A DNA stretch of 64,000 bases from Hyphomicrobiales bacterium (lineage in GTDB: Bacteria > Pseudomonadota > Alphaproteobacteria > Rhizobiales > Rhizobiaceae). The stretch is from the NCBI GenBank assembly GCA_900473175.1, contig UCKM01000006.1:1-64000 (forward strand), read 5' to 3'. The position numbers were made by a program, and so were the translations under genes. Below, in pieces: positions 53,477-62,735 of this stretch (position 1 is the first letter of the stretch; every line of letters starts with the position of its first letter). The notes beneath the pieces were generated by a model. The model did not search any database and was not told the origin of the DNA. It saw only the letters and a program-made list of their open reading frames with translations.

Positions 53477-54583
53477 ATGGCCACCAGACCATCCTTGCCG
53501 GTCCACACATATCTCGTCCCGATCGCCTGTCTCGCGTTGGCGATCGGCATCCATATTCATGGCATCCCCCCAAGGGCCGTACATCCAAGTATCCGCATCC
53601 TGGCTTCAGTGGTTGCAATCAGCGTGCTGCTGACGACCGTATTCGTTGTCCTGCAGCATGCCGAAGCGCTCGCCGTGCGCCTCGGGCAACCCTACGGAAC
53701 ACTGCTGCTCACCTTCGCGGTGACGACGGTTGAAGTATCGATCATCGTCTCGATGATGCTGAATGGGGAGAACAATCCGACCCTGGCGCGCGAATCGGTT
53801 TTTTCAACCGTGATGATCGTCTGTGCCGGCGTTGTGGGGCTCTGCCTGACGCTTGGCGCCTGGCAACATCGCCAGCAGGATTTGAAGCGTCAGGGAACAA
53901 GCGCGTTCCTTTCCGTGCTGACCGCGCTGACAGTGCTGACGCTGGTCCTGCCCAACTTCACCCTTGGCAAAACACCAGGCACATTTTCGCCGCTGCAGCT
54001 TATCTTCGTCAGTCTGTGCTCTGTCATGCTCTACGCCAGCTTCGTCTTCTCACAGACCGTGCGGGACCGGGATGATTTCCTCGACGATGGCATTGGAAGC
54101 CGCGAGACGCATTCGGTCCTGAGCGACGCATCGTGGCTGAATGCGCTGCTGCTTCTGATCGGCCTTTTCGGTATTGTCCTCCTGGCCGAGCAGGTTGCCA
54201 TCGGCGTGGAAGACGGCCTGGAGGTCCTGCAGGTACAAAGACCCGACGCGATCGTGGGCGCATTCATCGCCACGCTTGTGCTTTTGCCCGAGGCATTGTC
54301 AGCCGTTAGAGCAGCCCTGAACAACGAATTGCAGCGCAGCCTCAATATTGCTTTGGGGTCGGCTCTTGCAACCATTGGGCTCACAATTCCAGCGGTCGGA
54401 ATAGCAAGTCTCATAACAGGAAGGGAGCTCACACTCGGCCTGCCGGCTGGTGACTCCGTTCTTTTGGGGCTGGTCATTCTGATCAGCATTCACAGTTTCG
54501 GAACCGGGCGGACCACTGTCTTGACTGGACTTGTCCACCTCGTCGTCTTCATCGCATTCCTGCTGCTCATCGAGACCCGTTGA
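53477..54583 (+). CDS. chaA: Calcium/cation:proton antiporter, ChaA family
   Basis: A 368-residue inner-membrane antiporter with about eleven helices. Both Ca/CA repeats show the acidic helix motifs: GTLLLTFAVTTVEVSIIVSM in the first and IVGAFIATLVLLPEALSAVR in the second. An acidic loop (RDRDDFLDDGIGSRETH) separates the halves. It would extrude Ca2+ or Na+/K+ in exchange for protons. The ATG follows GGAG. It converges with the SDR gene across 6 bases. Confidence 0.9.
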   Translation: MATRPSLPVHTYLVPIACLALAIGIHIHGIPPRAVHPSIRILASVVAISVLLTTVFVVLQHAEALAVRLGQPYGTLLLTFAVTTVEVSIIVSMMLNGENNPTLARESVFSTVMIVCAGVVGLCLTLGAWQHRQQDLKRQGTSAFLSVLTALTVLTLVLPNFTLGKTPGTFSPLQLIFVSLCSVMLYASFVFSQTVRDRDDFLDDGIGSRETHSVLSDASWLNALLLLIGLFGIVLLAEQVAIGVEDGLEVLQVQRPDAIVGAFIATLVLLPEALSAVRAALNNELQRSLNIALGSALATIGLTIPAVGIASLITGRELTLGLPAGDSVLLGLVILISIHSFGTGRTTVLTGLVHLVVFIAFLLLIETR

Positions 54584-54589
54584 ATCGCG

Positions 54590-55375
54590 TTATGCGACGG
54601 ACCATCCGCCGTCGACAAGCAGGTTCAAGCCCGTCACGAGAGAAGCCGCCGGCGACGCAAGGAACACAACAGCACCCACCACGTCATCCGTATTTCCTAT
54701 CCTGCCAAGTGGTATGTGCCCAAGCGTCTGGTCATGGAAGTCTTGGTCGGCAAGCGCCGGCTTCGTTCCATCGGTCCAGATGAAGGTTGGCGCCACCGTG
54801 TTGACGGTAATGCCGTGTCTTGCCCATTCGGCTGCAAGACAACGTGAAAGATGATTGATGGCGGCCTTGCTCATGCAATAGATCGCCTCACCCCGCAGCG
54901 TAACGGTGCCTGCTTGCGAGCTGATGTTGATGATGCGGCCAGACTTTTGCGCAATCATCTGGCGTCCGACGGTCTGCGTCATCAGGAACGTGCCTTTGAT
55001 GTTGATCTGCAGAATCTCGTCGATGGCCTCCTCGGTTACCAGTTCCGCAAGGTCTCCCGGTGCAACGCCGACATTATTCACGAGCACGTCAATCCGGCCA
55101 AATTCCTTGACCGCCGCCGCAACGGAATTCTCAATTTCGTCGCGTCGCGAAATATCCAATTGAACGGGCAGGACTTTTCGTCCCATGCCTTCCAATTCGG
55201 CAATCAACACCGAGGAGCCCGCGACGTCGCGCAAGCCGAGCACGATGTCGGAACCGGCTGCGGCACAGGCAAGAGCGCAGGCCCTGCCGATGCCGCGGGA
55301 TGCGCCGGTGACCAGCGTTACCTTCCTCCCAAGACTGAAATCCGGTGCGTGTTTGATCTGGTTTCCCACGGCCAT
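54590..55375 (-). CDS. Short-chain dehydrogenase/reductase
   Basis: A classical SDR of about 260 residues: cofactor motif TGASRGIGRA, NNVG, catalytic Ser in INISSQAG and YCMSKAAI (Tyr, Lys). The substrate is unknown. The ATG at 55375 directly abuts AGGAGG, whereas a GTG 6 bases further in (55369) has ideal spacing, so the GTG may be the real start. It lies 77 bases after the TetR gene on the same strand. Confidence 0.88.
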   Translation of the reverse strand: MAVGNQIKHAPDFSLGRKVTLVTGASRGIGRACALACAAAGSDIVLGLRDVAGSSVLIAELEGMGRKVLPVQLDISRRDEIENSVAAAVKEFGRIDVLVNNVGVAPGDLAELVTEEAIDEILQINIKGTFLMTQTVGRQMIAQKSGRIINISSQAGTVTLRGEAIYCMSKAAINHLSRCLAAEWARHGITVNTVAPTFIWTDGTKPALADQDFHDQTLGHIPLGRIGNTDDVVGAVVFLASPAASLVTGLNLLVDGGWSVA

Positions 55376-55452
55376 CCTCCTCTGCCGATCCTCGGGGACG
55401 AGAATAGCATGTGACAAAAGCGGGGGTCTAAACAATCATCGGATCCGTAGCC

Positions 55453-56100
55453 TCACGCAAAGGCGCCAAGTCGCAAGCCTTCGACCCAGTTGTTGCAGAT
55501 TTGGATGCCTTCGCTCGGCTGGAACGCCTGAGGATTCAAGCACCAGGCGAGCCAAAGCCCATCCATGAGCGCTGTGAAGGCAATGGCAGCCAGACGGGGA
55601 TTTGCGACGGGAAATCCCTCTGCCTGTGCGTAGTCCATGATCAATTTCTCCACGGTCACGACATAGGACGTGTATTCGTTCTTCTGCGATGTGCTCATGC
55701 GCGGCGAGTGGAGGATCAAGCCCCAGAACACGACCCAGACACCCAGCACGTCCCGATCGAACAGCGCTGTTGAAAACGAGTTCTCGATAAATGCCGCCAG
55801 GCGCGATCTGGGATCGGGCGGTGCGCTATCGACGGCCGTCATGACGCCAGCCAGCAGTCCATCGGACATGAGGTCGAACGCATGCGCCACCAATTCGTTG
55901 ATCTCGCCAAAATGATGGGTGATCAATCCTTGGGTAACCCCCGCTTCCATCGCGATCTGGCGCGCCGATACGCCCGCGTTGCCATGCCTGACGATGCATC
56001 GCAAAGCCGCCTCGGCCAATTGCCGCCGCCGGTCTTCCGGAGCCTCCCGCTTGAAGCCGGCACGAGGTTTAGCACTTACCTTGGACTTGGCCAAAATCAC
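55453..56100 (-). CDS. TetR family regulator (BetI-like)
   Basis: A 215-residue repressor with an N-terminal helix-turn-helix (VSARQIAMEAGVTQGLITHH) and a BetI-type C-terminal domain (ALMDGLWLAWCLNPQAF). It diverges from the TMADH-like operon across a 223-base AT-rich region containing the palindrome TTGATTATCAA, and probably regulates that operon. BetI relatives respond to choline-like quaternary amines, which fits a methylamine-type dehydrogenase next door, though this is inference. Confidence 0.88.
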   Translation of the reverse strand: MILAKSKVSAKPRAGFKREAPEDRRRQLAEAALRCIVRHGNAGVSARQIAMEAGVTQGLITHHFGEINELVAHAFDLMSDGLLAGVMTAVDSAPPDPRSRLAAFIENSFSTALFDRDVLGVWVVFWGLILHSPRMSTSQKNEYTSYVVTVEKLIMDYAQAEGFPVANPRLAAIAFTALMDGLWLAWCLNPQAFQPSEGIQICNNWVEGLRLGAFA

Positions 56101-56323
56101 CTTCCGTTCACGTCATCAAATCCTGAATCTATCGGTGCCAAACGAGGCCGCAAGACCACATCGGCTCAACAATTGTCTATTGATTATCAAAATAAGTCAT
56201 ATAAATCAAATACTAATATCAATCTTATACGATCATATAATTTCCCTTGCGAAAGTCGATTTTCCTGCATATCCTTTTCTCAACGATCCGCCTCAGATGC
56301 GGACATGGGAACGAGGTTTTGGC

Positions 56324-58426
56324 ATGAAGCGGGATCCCCGATACGACGTTCTGTTTGAATCTGTGAAGATCGGCCCGGTCACCGCGCCTAACCGGTTCTA
56401 TCAGGTGCCGCATGCCAGCGGCATGACCAACGCCCTGCCTCGTGTACGTGCTGCATTTCGCGAAACCAAGGCGGAGGGCGGCTGGGGGGTGATCTGCACG
56501 GGAGCATGTTCGACCGATCCGAGTTCGGACGATTCACCGCTTCCCTTCGCCACCATGTGGGATGCCAATGACATCCGTGCCCATGCAATGATGACCGAGG
56601 CCGTGCACCGGCACGGCTCGCTCGCCGGCGTAGAATTGTGGCACGGCGGCGCCTCCGTGATGAACCGGACCAGCCGGATTCCGCCGCTGTCGCCATCCGG
56701 CATTCCGTGGATGGCGACGCATGTCGGCTTCATGGGCAATATGCGCCCGAAGACGATGGACAAATCGGACATACGCGATGTGCTGCGCTGGCAGGCCGAA
56801 GGGGCGCGCAAGGCACGCACTGCCGGCTTTGACATCGTCTATGTCTATGCCGGCATGGGCTACCTCGGTTATGAGTTCCTGCTGCCGGAGTACAATCACC
56901 GGACCGACGAATATGGCGGATCGCTGCCGAACCGCATCCGCTTCGTCCGCGAAATGCTCGACGTGACGCGCGAGGCTGTTGGCAAGGATTGCGGCATTGC
57001 ACTGCGTGTCAGCCTCGAAGAGCTGCGCGGGCGTCCGGGACAGAATCAGCCATCCGAGGCGCATGAGCTCATTGAGCTTCTCGCCGACAGCGCCGATCTC
57101 TTCGACGTGAAAATGGATTCGAGCCCGACCGACTGTTCGGCCTCAAGGTTTACGGGCGAAGGCAGCCACGAACCGGTGATCGACTTCGTGAAGTCACTGA
57201 CCAACAAGCCGGTTGTCGGCGTCGGGCGCTTCACCTCGCCTGACACGATGGTCTCGCAGATCAGGCGCGGTGTCCTCGATCTGATCGGCGGTGCCCGCCC
57301 GTCGATCGCCGATCCCTTCCTGCCGCTCAAGATCAAAGAAGGCCGGCAAGACGAAATCCGCGAATGTATCGGCTGCAACATCTGCATTTCGAGCTGGCAT
57401 GACGGCGTTCCGGTGCGTTGCACCCAGAACCCGACCGCGGGCGAAGAGTGGCGGCGCGGCTGGCACCCCGAACGCGTCAACGTCACGTCCAAGCCTGAGC
57501 GCGTTCTGATTGTTGGCGGCGGACCCGCCGGGCTTGAGTGTGCGCTGACCCTCGGCCGGCGAGGTCACGAGGTCACGCTCGCGGACGCCGGGCAATCCTT
57601 TGGCGGCCGACTGACCTTTGAAACGCGCCTGCCCGGGCTCGCCACCTGGAGCCGTGTTTCGGAATACCGAATGGGGCGTCTCAACGAGATGACGAATGTT
57701 TCGATGTATCTCGAAAGCAAGCTCGGCGTCGACGAGATCATTGACCTCGCGCCTGACCATGTCGTCGTGGCAACCGGTGCCCGCTGGACGCGGATGCTGT
57801 ATTCATCGATGGAAATCCCGGTCGGGCAGCTTGATCATCCGCGCGTCTATACGCCGGACGATATTGCCGCCGGCCGTTTGCCGGAAGGACCGACGCTGGT
57901 CTTCGACTTCGACAATTACTACATGGGCGGCGTTCTCACGGAATATCTGGCGCAGCAGGGCAACAGCGTCACCTATGTGACGCCCGCGGGGCAGGCATCG
58001 GCCTGGACCATCATGACCAATGAATTGCCGCTCGTTGCGCGGGCTTTGGCGAGACGCAATGTCCGTGTCACGACGCTCCACATGGTTTCGGGGTTCGATG
58101 GTGCAATGGCAACACTCACCCATGTCTTTACTGGCGAACAGGTCTGCGTGAAGTGCCGGTCAATTCTGATCGTCGGGCTGCGGTTGCCACGCGAAGAACT
58201 CCACAGCGACCTGCAAGCGCGTAACGCTGACCTTACCGCTGCAGGCGTCCGCAGCGTCGTGCGGATCGGCGACGCGCTGGCGCCCGGCGCAATCGCCCAC
58301 GCGGTTCACAGCGGTCATACCTATGCTCGCGAACTTGGCGCGGCCAAACAGAAGCGGCCCTATCGGCGGGATACGCCGATCGTCGACGCCGAGCCCGCAT
58401 TCGAGGCCCGGGCAGCGGCGGAATAG
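56324..58426 (+). CDS. Trimethylamine-dehydrogenase-like Fe-S flavoprotein lacking the covalent-FMN cysteine
   Basis: A 700-residue oxidoreductase with an N-terminal old-yellow-enzyme barrel, a [4Fe-4S] motif (Cys348, 351, 354, 366 in CIGCNICISSWHDGVPVRC) and C-terminal FAD/ADP-binding domains (LIVGGGPAGLECALTLGRRG). It aligns closely with trimethylamine dehydrogenase from the first residues (KRDPRYDVLFESVKIGP). Key residues differ: the Cys that binds FMN covalently (Cys30 there) is Ala31, His172 of the relay is Met178, and Tyr60 and Trp264 of the amine bowl are Ala61 and Phe260. It probably demethylates or oxidises another N-methylated or unsaturated compound. ATG 56324 is preferred; ATG 56297 is also in frame. 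Confidence 0.9.
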   Translation: MKRDPRYDVLFESVKIGPVTAPNRFYQVPHASGMTNALPRVRAAFRETKAEGGWGVICTGACSTDPSSDDSPLPFATMWDANDIRAHAMMTEAVHRHGSLAGVELWHGGASVMNRTSRIPPLSPSGIPWMATHVGFMGNMRPKTMDKSDIRDVLRWQAEGARKARTAGFDIVYVYAGMGYLGYEFLLPEYNHRTDEYGGSLPNRIRFVREMLDVTREAVGKDCGIALRVSLEELRGRPGQNQPSEAHELIELLADSADLFDVKMDSSPTDCSASRFTGEGSHEPVIDFVKSLTNKPVVGVGRFTSPDTMVSQIRRGVLDLIGGARPSIADPFLPLKIKEGRQDEIRECIGCNICISSWHDGVPVRCTQNPTAGEEWRRGWHPERVNVTSKPERVLIVGGGPAGLECALTLGRRGHEVTLADAGQSFGGRLTFETRLPGLATWSRVSEYRMGRLNEMTNVSMYLESKLGVDEIIDLAPDHVVVATGARWTRMLYSSMEIPVGQLDHPRVYTPDDIAAGRLPEGPTLVFDFDNYYMGGVLTEYLAQQGNSVTYVTPAGQASAWTIMTNELPLVARALARRNVRVTTLHMVSGFDGAMATLTHVFTGEQVCVKCRSILIVGLRLPREELHSDLQARNADLTAAGVRSVVRIGDALAPGAIAHAVHSGHTYARELGAAKQKRPYRRDTPIVDAEPAFEARAAAE

Positions 58427-58435
58427 GGAACAGCC

Positions 58436-59722
58436 ATGACCGAGCGTTCCGACATCTCCCGCTGGTCCATCGCTTCGCCGCTCGCTGGCGGGGCGTTGCA
58501 CTCCGCGGGATCGGGGCTGTTCCATACCCTGCTGCCACTCCGGCTGGTTGCCAACGGTTACGGCGCCGATGCGGTCGGCCTCGTTGTGATGGCCGAAGGC
58601 GCCGGGTTCCTCGTTGGTTGCATCGGCTCGGTGCGCCTGATCCGTTCAGTTGGCGAAGTCCGCGCTTATGCCGCGTTCTCCGCTTCTTCCGCGGTGCTCG
58701 TTCTGGCACTTGGAGCCGGACCTGAACTTGCCGTGATGATGGCCATCCAGGCGGTTGTCGGCTTTGCCAATGCCGGACAGGCCGTGGTGATCGAAAGCTG
58801 GCTCAACGCCATGGTGCCCAATGCGGGCCGCGGCCGGGTATTGACACTCTATGTACTGATCCTCGGGCTGTTTTACGGTCTCGGTCAATTGCTCGCACGC
58901 AACATCGCACCGGCCGGCGATGCCATGCTGATGATCACAGCCGCCTTTTATGCCCTGGCGCTGGTCCCGGTAACGGCGGTGTGGGTGGGGGAACCGCAGT
59001 TGCACGCGCCGATCGGAGTGGATCTGCTTGGTGCCTTCCGAACCTCGCCGCTGGGAACGTTCGCCTGCCTTCTGACGGGCCTCATTTCTTCGACTTTCTC
59101 CAGTATTGGCCCGCTCTACGGGCTGGAGCTGGGCTTCACCCAGGACCGTATCGTCATCCTGATGGCCGCGGCCGCCCTCGGGGCGCTGTTCCTGCAGTTT
59201 CCGCTTGGCTATCTTTCCGATCGCCTCGACCGGCGCACAATGATGTTGTGGCTTGCTGTGGTGCTTGCCGGCGTGTGCTCGATCTTTCTGCTTGTCGACG
59301 CCGGGACGCCATTGTGGGCGCTGCTCATCCTGTTTTCGGTATTCGGTGGCATATCGGAAATCTTCTATCCGCTCGGGCTTGCTCATGCTAATGACCGGGC
59401 CTCCGCATCGCAGTTTGTTTCGCTTTCGTCAAACCTGCTGTTGATCTGGGCGCTCGGCGGCACGGTAGGACCGGCGGTCGCAGCAACGGGTGTCGAACAT
59501 CTAGGCGCGCAGTCCTTCTTCTTGTACGCGATCTCGCTTTCGCTGGCCTTCGCAGCCTTCGCGTTCTGGCGTCAACTGCGCCAGCCCAGCATCGGTACGC
59601 GCGAGGAATTCGTCGTCTATCCGCAAACCTCGCCCGCGGTTTACGAATGGGGCCCTCACAAGGAGATCGTCTCGATGCCGGAGGCGCAACCCGGCGAATC
59701 GACTGAGGGAGGCCGTCCATGA
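58436..59722 (+). CDS. MFS transporter
   Basis: A 428-residue twelve-helix major facilitator protein. After helix 8 it has the repeated motif GYLSDRLDRRTMMLW, and helix 4-5 carry AVVIESWLNAMVPNAGRGRV, similar to the YcaD-like branch. Substrate unknown. The ATG follows AGGGA, 10 bases after the flavoprotein gene, and the stop overlaps the CocE gene by 4 bases, so it belongs to the operon. It may import the substrate or export a product. Confidence 0.9.
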   Translation: MTERSDISRWSIASPLAGGALHSAGSGLFHTLLPLRLVANGYGADAVGLVVMAEGAGFLVGCIGSVRLIRSVGEVRAYAAFSASSAVLVLALGAGPELAVMMAIQAVVGFANAGQAVVIESWLNAMVPNAGRGRVLTLYVLILGLFYGLGQLLARNIAPAGDAMLMITAAFYALALVPVTAVWVGEPQLHAPIGVDLLGAFRTSPLGTFACLLTGLISSTFSSIGPLYGLELGFTQDRIVILMAAAALGALFLQFPLGYLSDRLDRRTMMLWLAVVLAGVCSIFLLVDAGTPLWALLILFSVFGGISEIFYPLGLAHANDRASASQFVSLSSNLLLIWALGGTVGPAVAATGVEHLGAQSFFLYAISLSLAFAAFAFWRQLRQPSIGTREEFVVYPQTSPAVYEWGPHKEIVSMPEAQPGESTEGGRP

Positions 59723-61737
59723 CCAAGGTGATCGAGGTGTTTCCCCGCAAGGTGACCTGTCTCGACCCGGTTTTCATCCCCATGCGGGACGGAACGCGTC
59801 TTGCGGCAACCATCTGGCTCCCGGCTGATGCCGAGACCAACAAGGTACCGGCAATTCTTGAGCTGATACCGTATCGCCGGCGCGACGGTACTGTTTTCCG
59901 CGATCTTAAAATGCATCCTTACCTTGCAGGACACGGCTTCGCCTGCTGCCGGGTGGACATTCGCGGTTCGGGCGATTCCGAAGGCCTGTTGACGGATGAA
60001 TATACCGAGCAGGAACTGGATGATGCCTGCGAGATCATTGCCTGGCTTGCCGCGCAGCCCTGGTCAACCGGTGCGGTCGGCATGACCGGAATTTCCTGGG
60101 GAGGTTTCAACGCACTGCAGGTTGCCGCGCGCCAGCCTGCGGCACTGAAGGCGATCATCGCATTGTGCTGTTCAGATGACCGCTACGCCGACGACGTGCA
60201 TTATTTCGGCGGCTGCCTGCTGACGGAAGACGCGATGTGGTCCTCGTTCATTCTCGGCCTCGGCGCCCTGCCGCCGGATCCGCAGATCGTCGGCGACCGC
60301 TGGCGGGAAATGTGGTTGGAGCGGCTGCAGGCAACACGGTGCTGGTCGTCGGAGTGGATGCGCCATCAACGCCGCGATGCCTATTGGAAGCGCGGCTCTG
60401 TCTGCGAGGAATTTTCGGCCATCAAGGTCCCGGTCTATGCGATCAGCGGCTGGGACGACACGTATTCGAATGCGGTACCGCGGCTTGTCGAAGGATTGAC
60501 CGTGCCGTCCAAGGGTCTCGTTGGTCCGTGGACGCATGCCTATCCCTTCCTCGGCGAACCTGGTCCCGCGATCAACTACCTGCAAGAGGCAATTCGCTGG
60601 TGGCGGCATTGGCTCGAGGATGTCGATACCGGCATCATGGACGAGCCCAAATATACGGCATGGATCAACGATCCGCACCAGCCAGCGCCGTTTTATCCAG
60701 ATCACCCGGGACAATTTGTCGGCGAACCTTCCTGGCCTTCGCCGAATGTCAGTGAAAATCGCCTCTATCTCAACGAGGCCAGTCTCATCGAAATGGCCAA
60801 CACTGGCGGGACGATGCGCCTGCGCTCGCCCGTAACGGCCGGAAGGGATTGCGGACGCTATGGCGGCTATGGCGGCATTGTGCCGGACATGGCTGTCGAT
60901 CAGCGCCGCGAAGATGGGATCGGGCTTTGTTTCGACACAAAACCGCTCACCGAGGACATTGAACTGCTTGGTGCGCCTGTCGTGTCGCTCACATTGACCT
61001 CTGACGCACCACAGGGCTTCGTCGTGGCCCGCCTTTGCGATGTCGCTCCTGACGGCACTTCGACGCTGGTCACGTGGGGCGTACTGAACCTTTCGCATCG
61101 CAATGGGCACGAAAATCCTGAAGCCCTTGTTCCGGGCGAGGCTGTGAGGGTGCGCCTTGAACTCAATCACGTCGGACGGCGCTTCCCAGCGGGCAACCGT
61201 TTGCGTCTCGTGCTTTCGAACCAGCATTGGCCTATCCTGTGGCCGTCCCCGACCATGCCGACATTCACGATCGACAGCGGCGTAAGCACGCTTTCATTGC
61301 CGTTGCGCAAAGGCGCCGCTACCTCAGTCGCACCCGCATTCGCCCCTGCCGAGATTGCAACGCCGGTGCAAATGATTGAACTCAGCCAGGAGACCCATCG
61401 CCGCGACATTGCGATCGATGTTGGCGCACGCAAAGAATCCATCACATTGCTCAGCGACTTCGGCAGCCAACAGCTGACGGACCGCGCGATCATCACCTCG
61501 GCACGTGTCGTCGACCGGATGGAGATCACCGAAGGCGATCCGCTGTCGGCGCGGCTCGATACCGGCTGGGTCCTAAGTTTTACGAGCGGAGACGCAGACG
61601 TCGAAACGCGCTCGTCAGTAACGCTGACATGCGACGCAGAGCGCTTTCACCTCGCCTGGCGCCTTCAGGCTTACGAGCGCGGGGTGCTCACCTTTGAACG
61701 GGAGGGAGGCGAATGGTTCGACCGCGACAACCTCTAA
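59719..61737 (+). CDS. CocE/NonD family hydrolase (X-Pro peptidase/esterase-like)
   Basis: A 672-residue hydrolase of the S15 X-Pro dipeptidyl-peptidase/cocaine esterase family. The N-terminal alpha/beta hydrolase domain has the start MRDGTRLAATIWLP, the RGSGDSEG loop and nucleophile Ser126 in GISWGG. Further on lie the acid region SGWDDTYSN and the His in GPWTHAYP. The C-terminal jelly-roll domain (from about residue 410) is typical. No signal peptide is present. It would cleave an ester or N-terminal X-Pro/amide bond of the imported compound. Confidence 0.9.
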   Translation: MTKVIEVFPRKVTCLDPVFIPMRDGTRLAATIWLPADAETNKVPAILELIPYRRRDGTVFRDLKMHPYLAGHGFACCRVDIRGSGDSEGLLTDEYTEQELDDACEIIAWLAAQPWSTGAVGMTGISWGGFNALQVAARQPAALKAIIALCCSDDRYADDVHYFGGCLLTEDAMWSSFILGLGALPPDPQIVGDRWREMWLERLQATRCWSSEWMRHQRRDAYWKRGSVCEEFSAIKVPVYAISGWDDTYSNAVPRLVEGLTVPSKGLVGPWTHAYPFLGEPGPAINYLQEAIRWWRHWLEDVDTGIMDEPKYTAWINDPHQPAPFYPDHPGQFVGEPSWPSPNVSENRLYLNEASLIEMANTGGTMRLRSPVTAGRDCGRYGGYGGIVPDMAVDQRREDGIGLCFDTKPLTEDIELLGAPVVSLTLTSDAPQGFVVARLCDVAPDGTSTLVTWGVLNLSHRNGHENPEALVPGEAVRVRLELNHVGRRFPAGNRLRLVLSNQHWPILWPSPTMPTFTIDSGVSTLSLPLRKGAATSVAPAFAPAEIATPVQMIELSQETHRRDIAIDVGARKESITLLSDFGSQQLTDRAIITSARVVDRMEITEGDPLSARLDTGWVLSFTSGDADVETRSSVTLTCDAERFHLAWRLQAYERGVLTFEREGGEWFDRDNL

Positions 61738-61789
61738 CGCCGGCGTTACAGCGGGAATATGCTTCCCGCGGATTGTGGAGGGTCCGCTC

Positions 61790-62734
61790 TTGACGATCTT
61801 CGTTATACGGCGTGTTGGACTTGCTGCCATCATTCTGCTGATCGTGGCGATCCTGCTGTTTTCGATGATGCACCTCATCCCCGGCGATCCGACCGTGGTG
61901 GCGCTTGGTCCAAGATCGACCCCGGAAATGCGCGAGGCCTTCCGCGAGATGATGGGTCTCGATCAACCCATTCTCAAGCAGCTCGCGCTGTATCTTGGCC
62001 GGTTGGCCGAAGGCAATCTCGGCGAGGACGTCTGGAGCCGGCGTCCGGTGCTGACAATAATCTTCGAAGTGCTGCCCTATACGGTCACGCTGGCGCTTGC
62101 GAGCTTTCTATGGGCCGTGACCCTCGGCATTTTCCTTGGTTGCCTCGCTGTGGTTCACCATGGACGCTGGCCTGACTGGCTGATTGGTCTTCTGTCCGTC
62201 GGCTTCGTCGCCGTCCCTTCATTTGTCGTCGCGCTTTATTCGCTGCTGATCTTTGCGGTGAGCCTCAACTGGCTGCCGGCAATCGGAGCCGGAGCACCGG
62301 GAGATATTGTCGGACAGTTGAAAGCCCTCGTCCTTCCCTCTTTTGCTATCGGGCTCGGCTGGGTTGGCTATGTTGCCCGGCTTGTGCGCGCCGCCATGAT
62401 CGAAGCGATGGGCGAGAATTATACGCGTACCCTCCGCTCGTTCGGGGTATCCGAGCGCCGCATTATTTACCGCTATGCGCTGCGGCAGGCGCTGTTGGCT
62501 GTTCTTTCGGTCATTGCGATCGGGTTCGGCGGGTTGCTCACCGGATCGGTGTTCGCCGAGATCGTGTTTTCGCGTCCTGGCCTCGGCAAGATGACCTATG
62601 ACGCTGTCATGTCGCGCAACTACCCGCTGGTTATGGGGACAGTGCTCGTTACGTCGGCCCTCTATGTTACGTGCATGATCATTGCCGATGTGATTACAGC
62701 CTGGATCGATCCCCGCGTCAGGAGCGCGCTCTGA
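61790..62734 (+). CDS. Peptide-type ABC transporter permease (DppB-like)
   Basis: A 314-residue permease with an N-terminal helix, MHLIPGDPTV and the coupling loop TLRSFGVSERRIIYRYALRQ, which are hallmarks of DppB/GsiC proteins. The best start is a TTG at 61790 with GGAGGG upstream; no ATG is suitably placed. It begins 52 bases after the CocE gene. Confidence 0.9.
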   Translation: MTIFVIRRVGLAAIILLIVAILLFSMMHLIPGDPTVVALGPRSTPEMREAFREMMGLDQPILKQLALYLGRLAEGNLGEDVWSRRPVLTIIFEVLPYTVTLALASFLWAVTLGIFLGCLAVVHHGRWPDWLIGLLSVGFVAVPSFVVALYSLLIFAVSLNWLPAIGAGAPGDIVGQLKALVLPSFAIGLGWVGYVARLVRAAMIEAMGENYTRTLRSFGVSERRIIYRYALRQALLAVLSVIAIGFGGLLTGSVFAEIVFSRPGLGKMTYDAVMSRNYPLVMGTVLVTSALYVTCMIIADVITAWIDPRVRSAL

Positions 62735-62735
62735 C

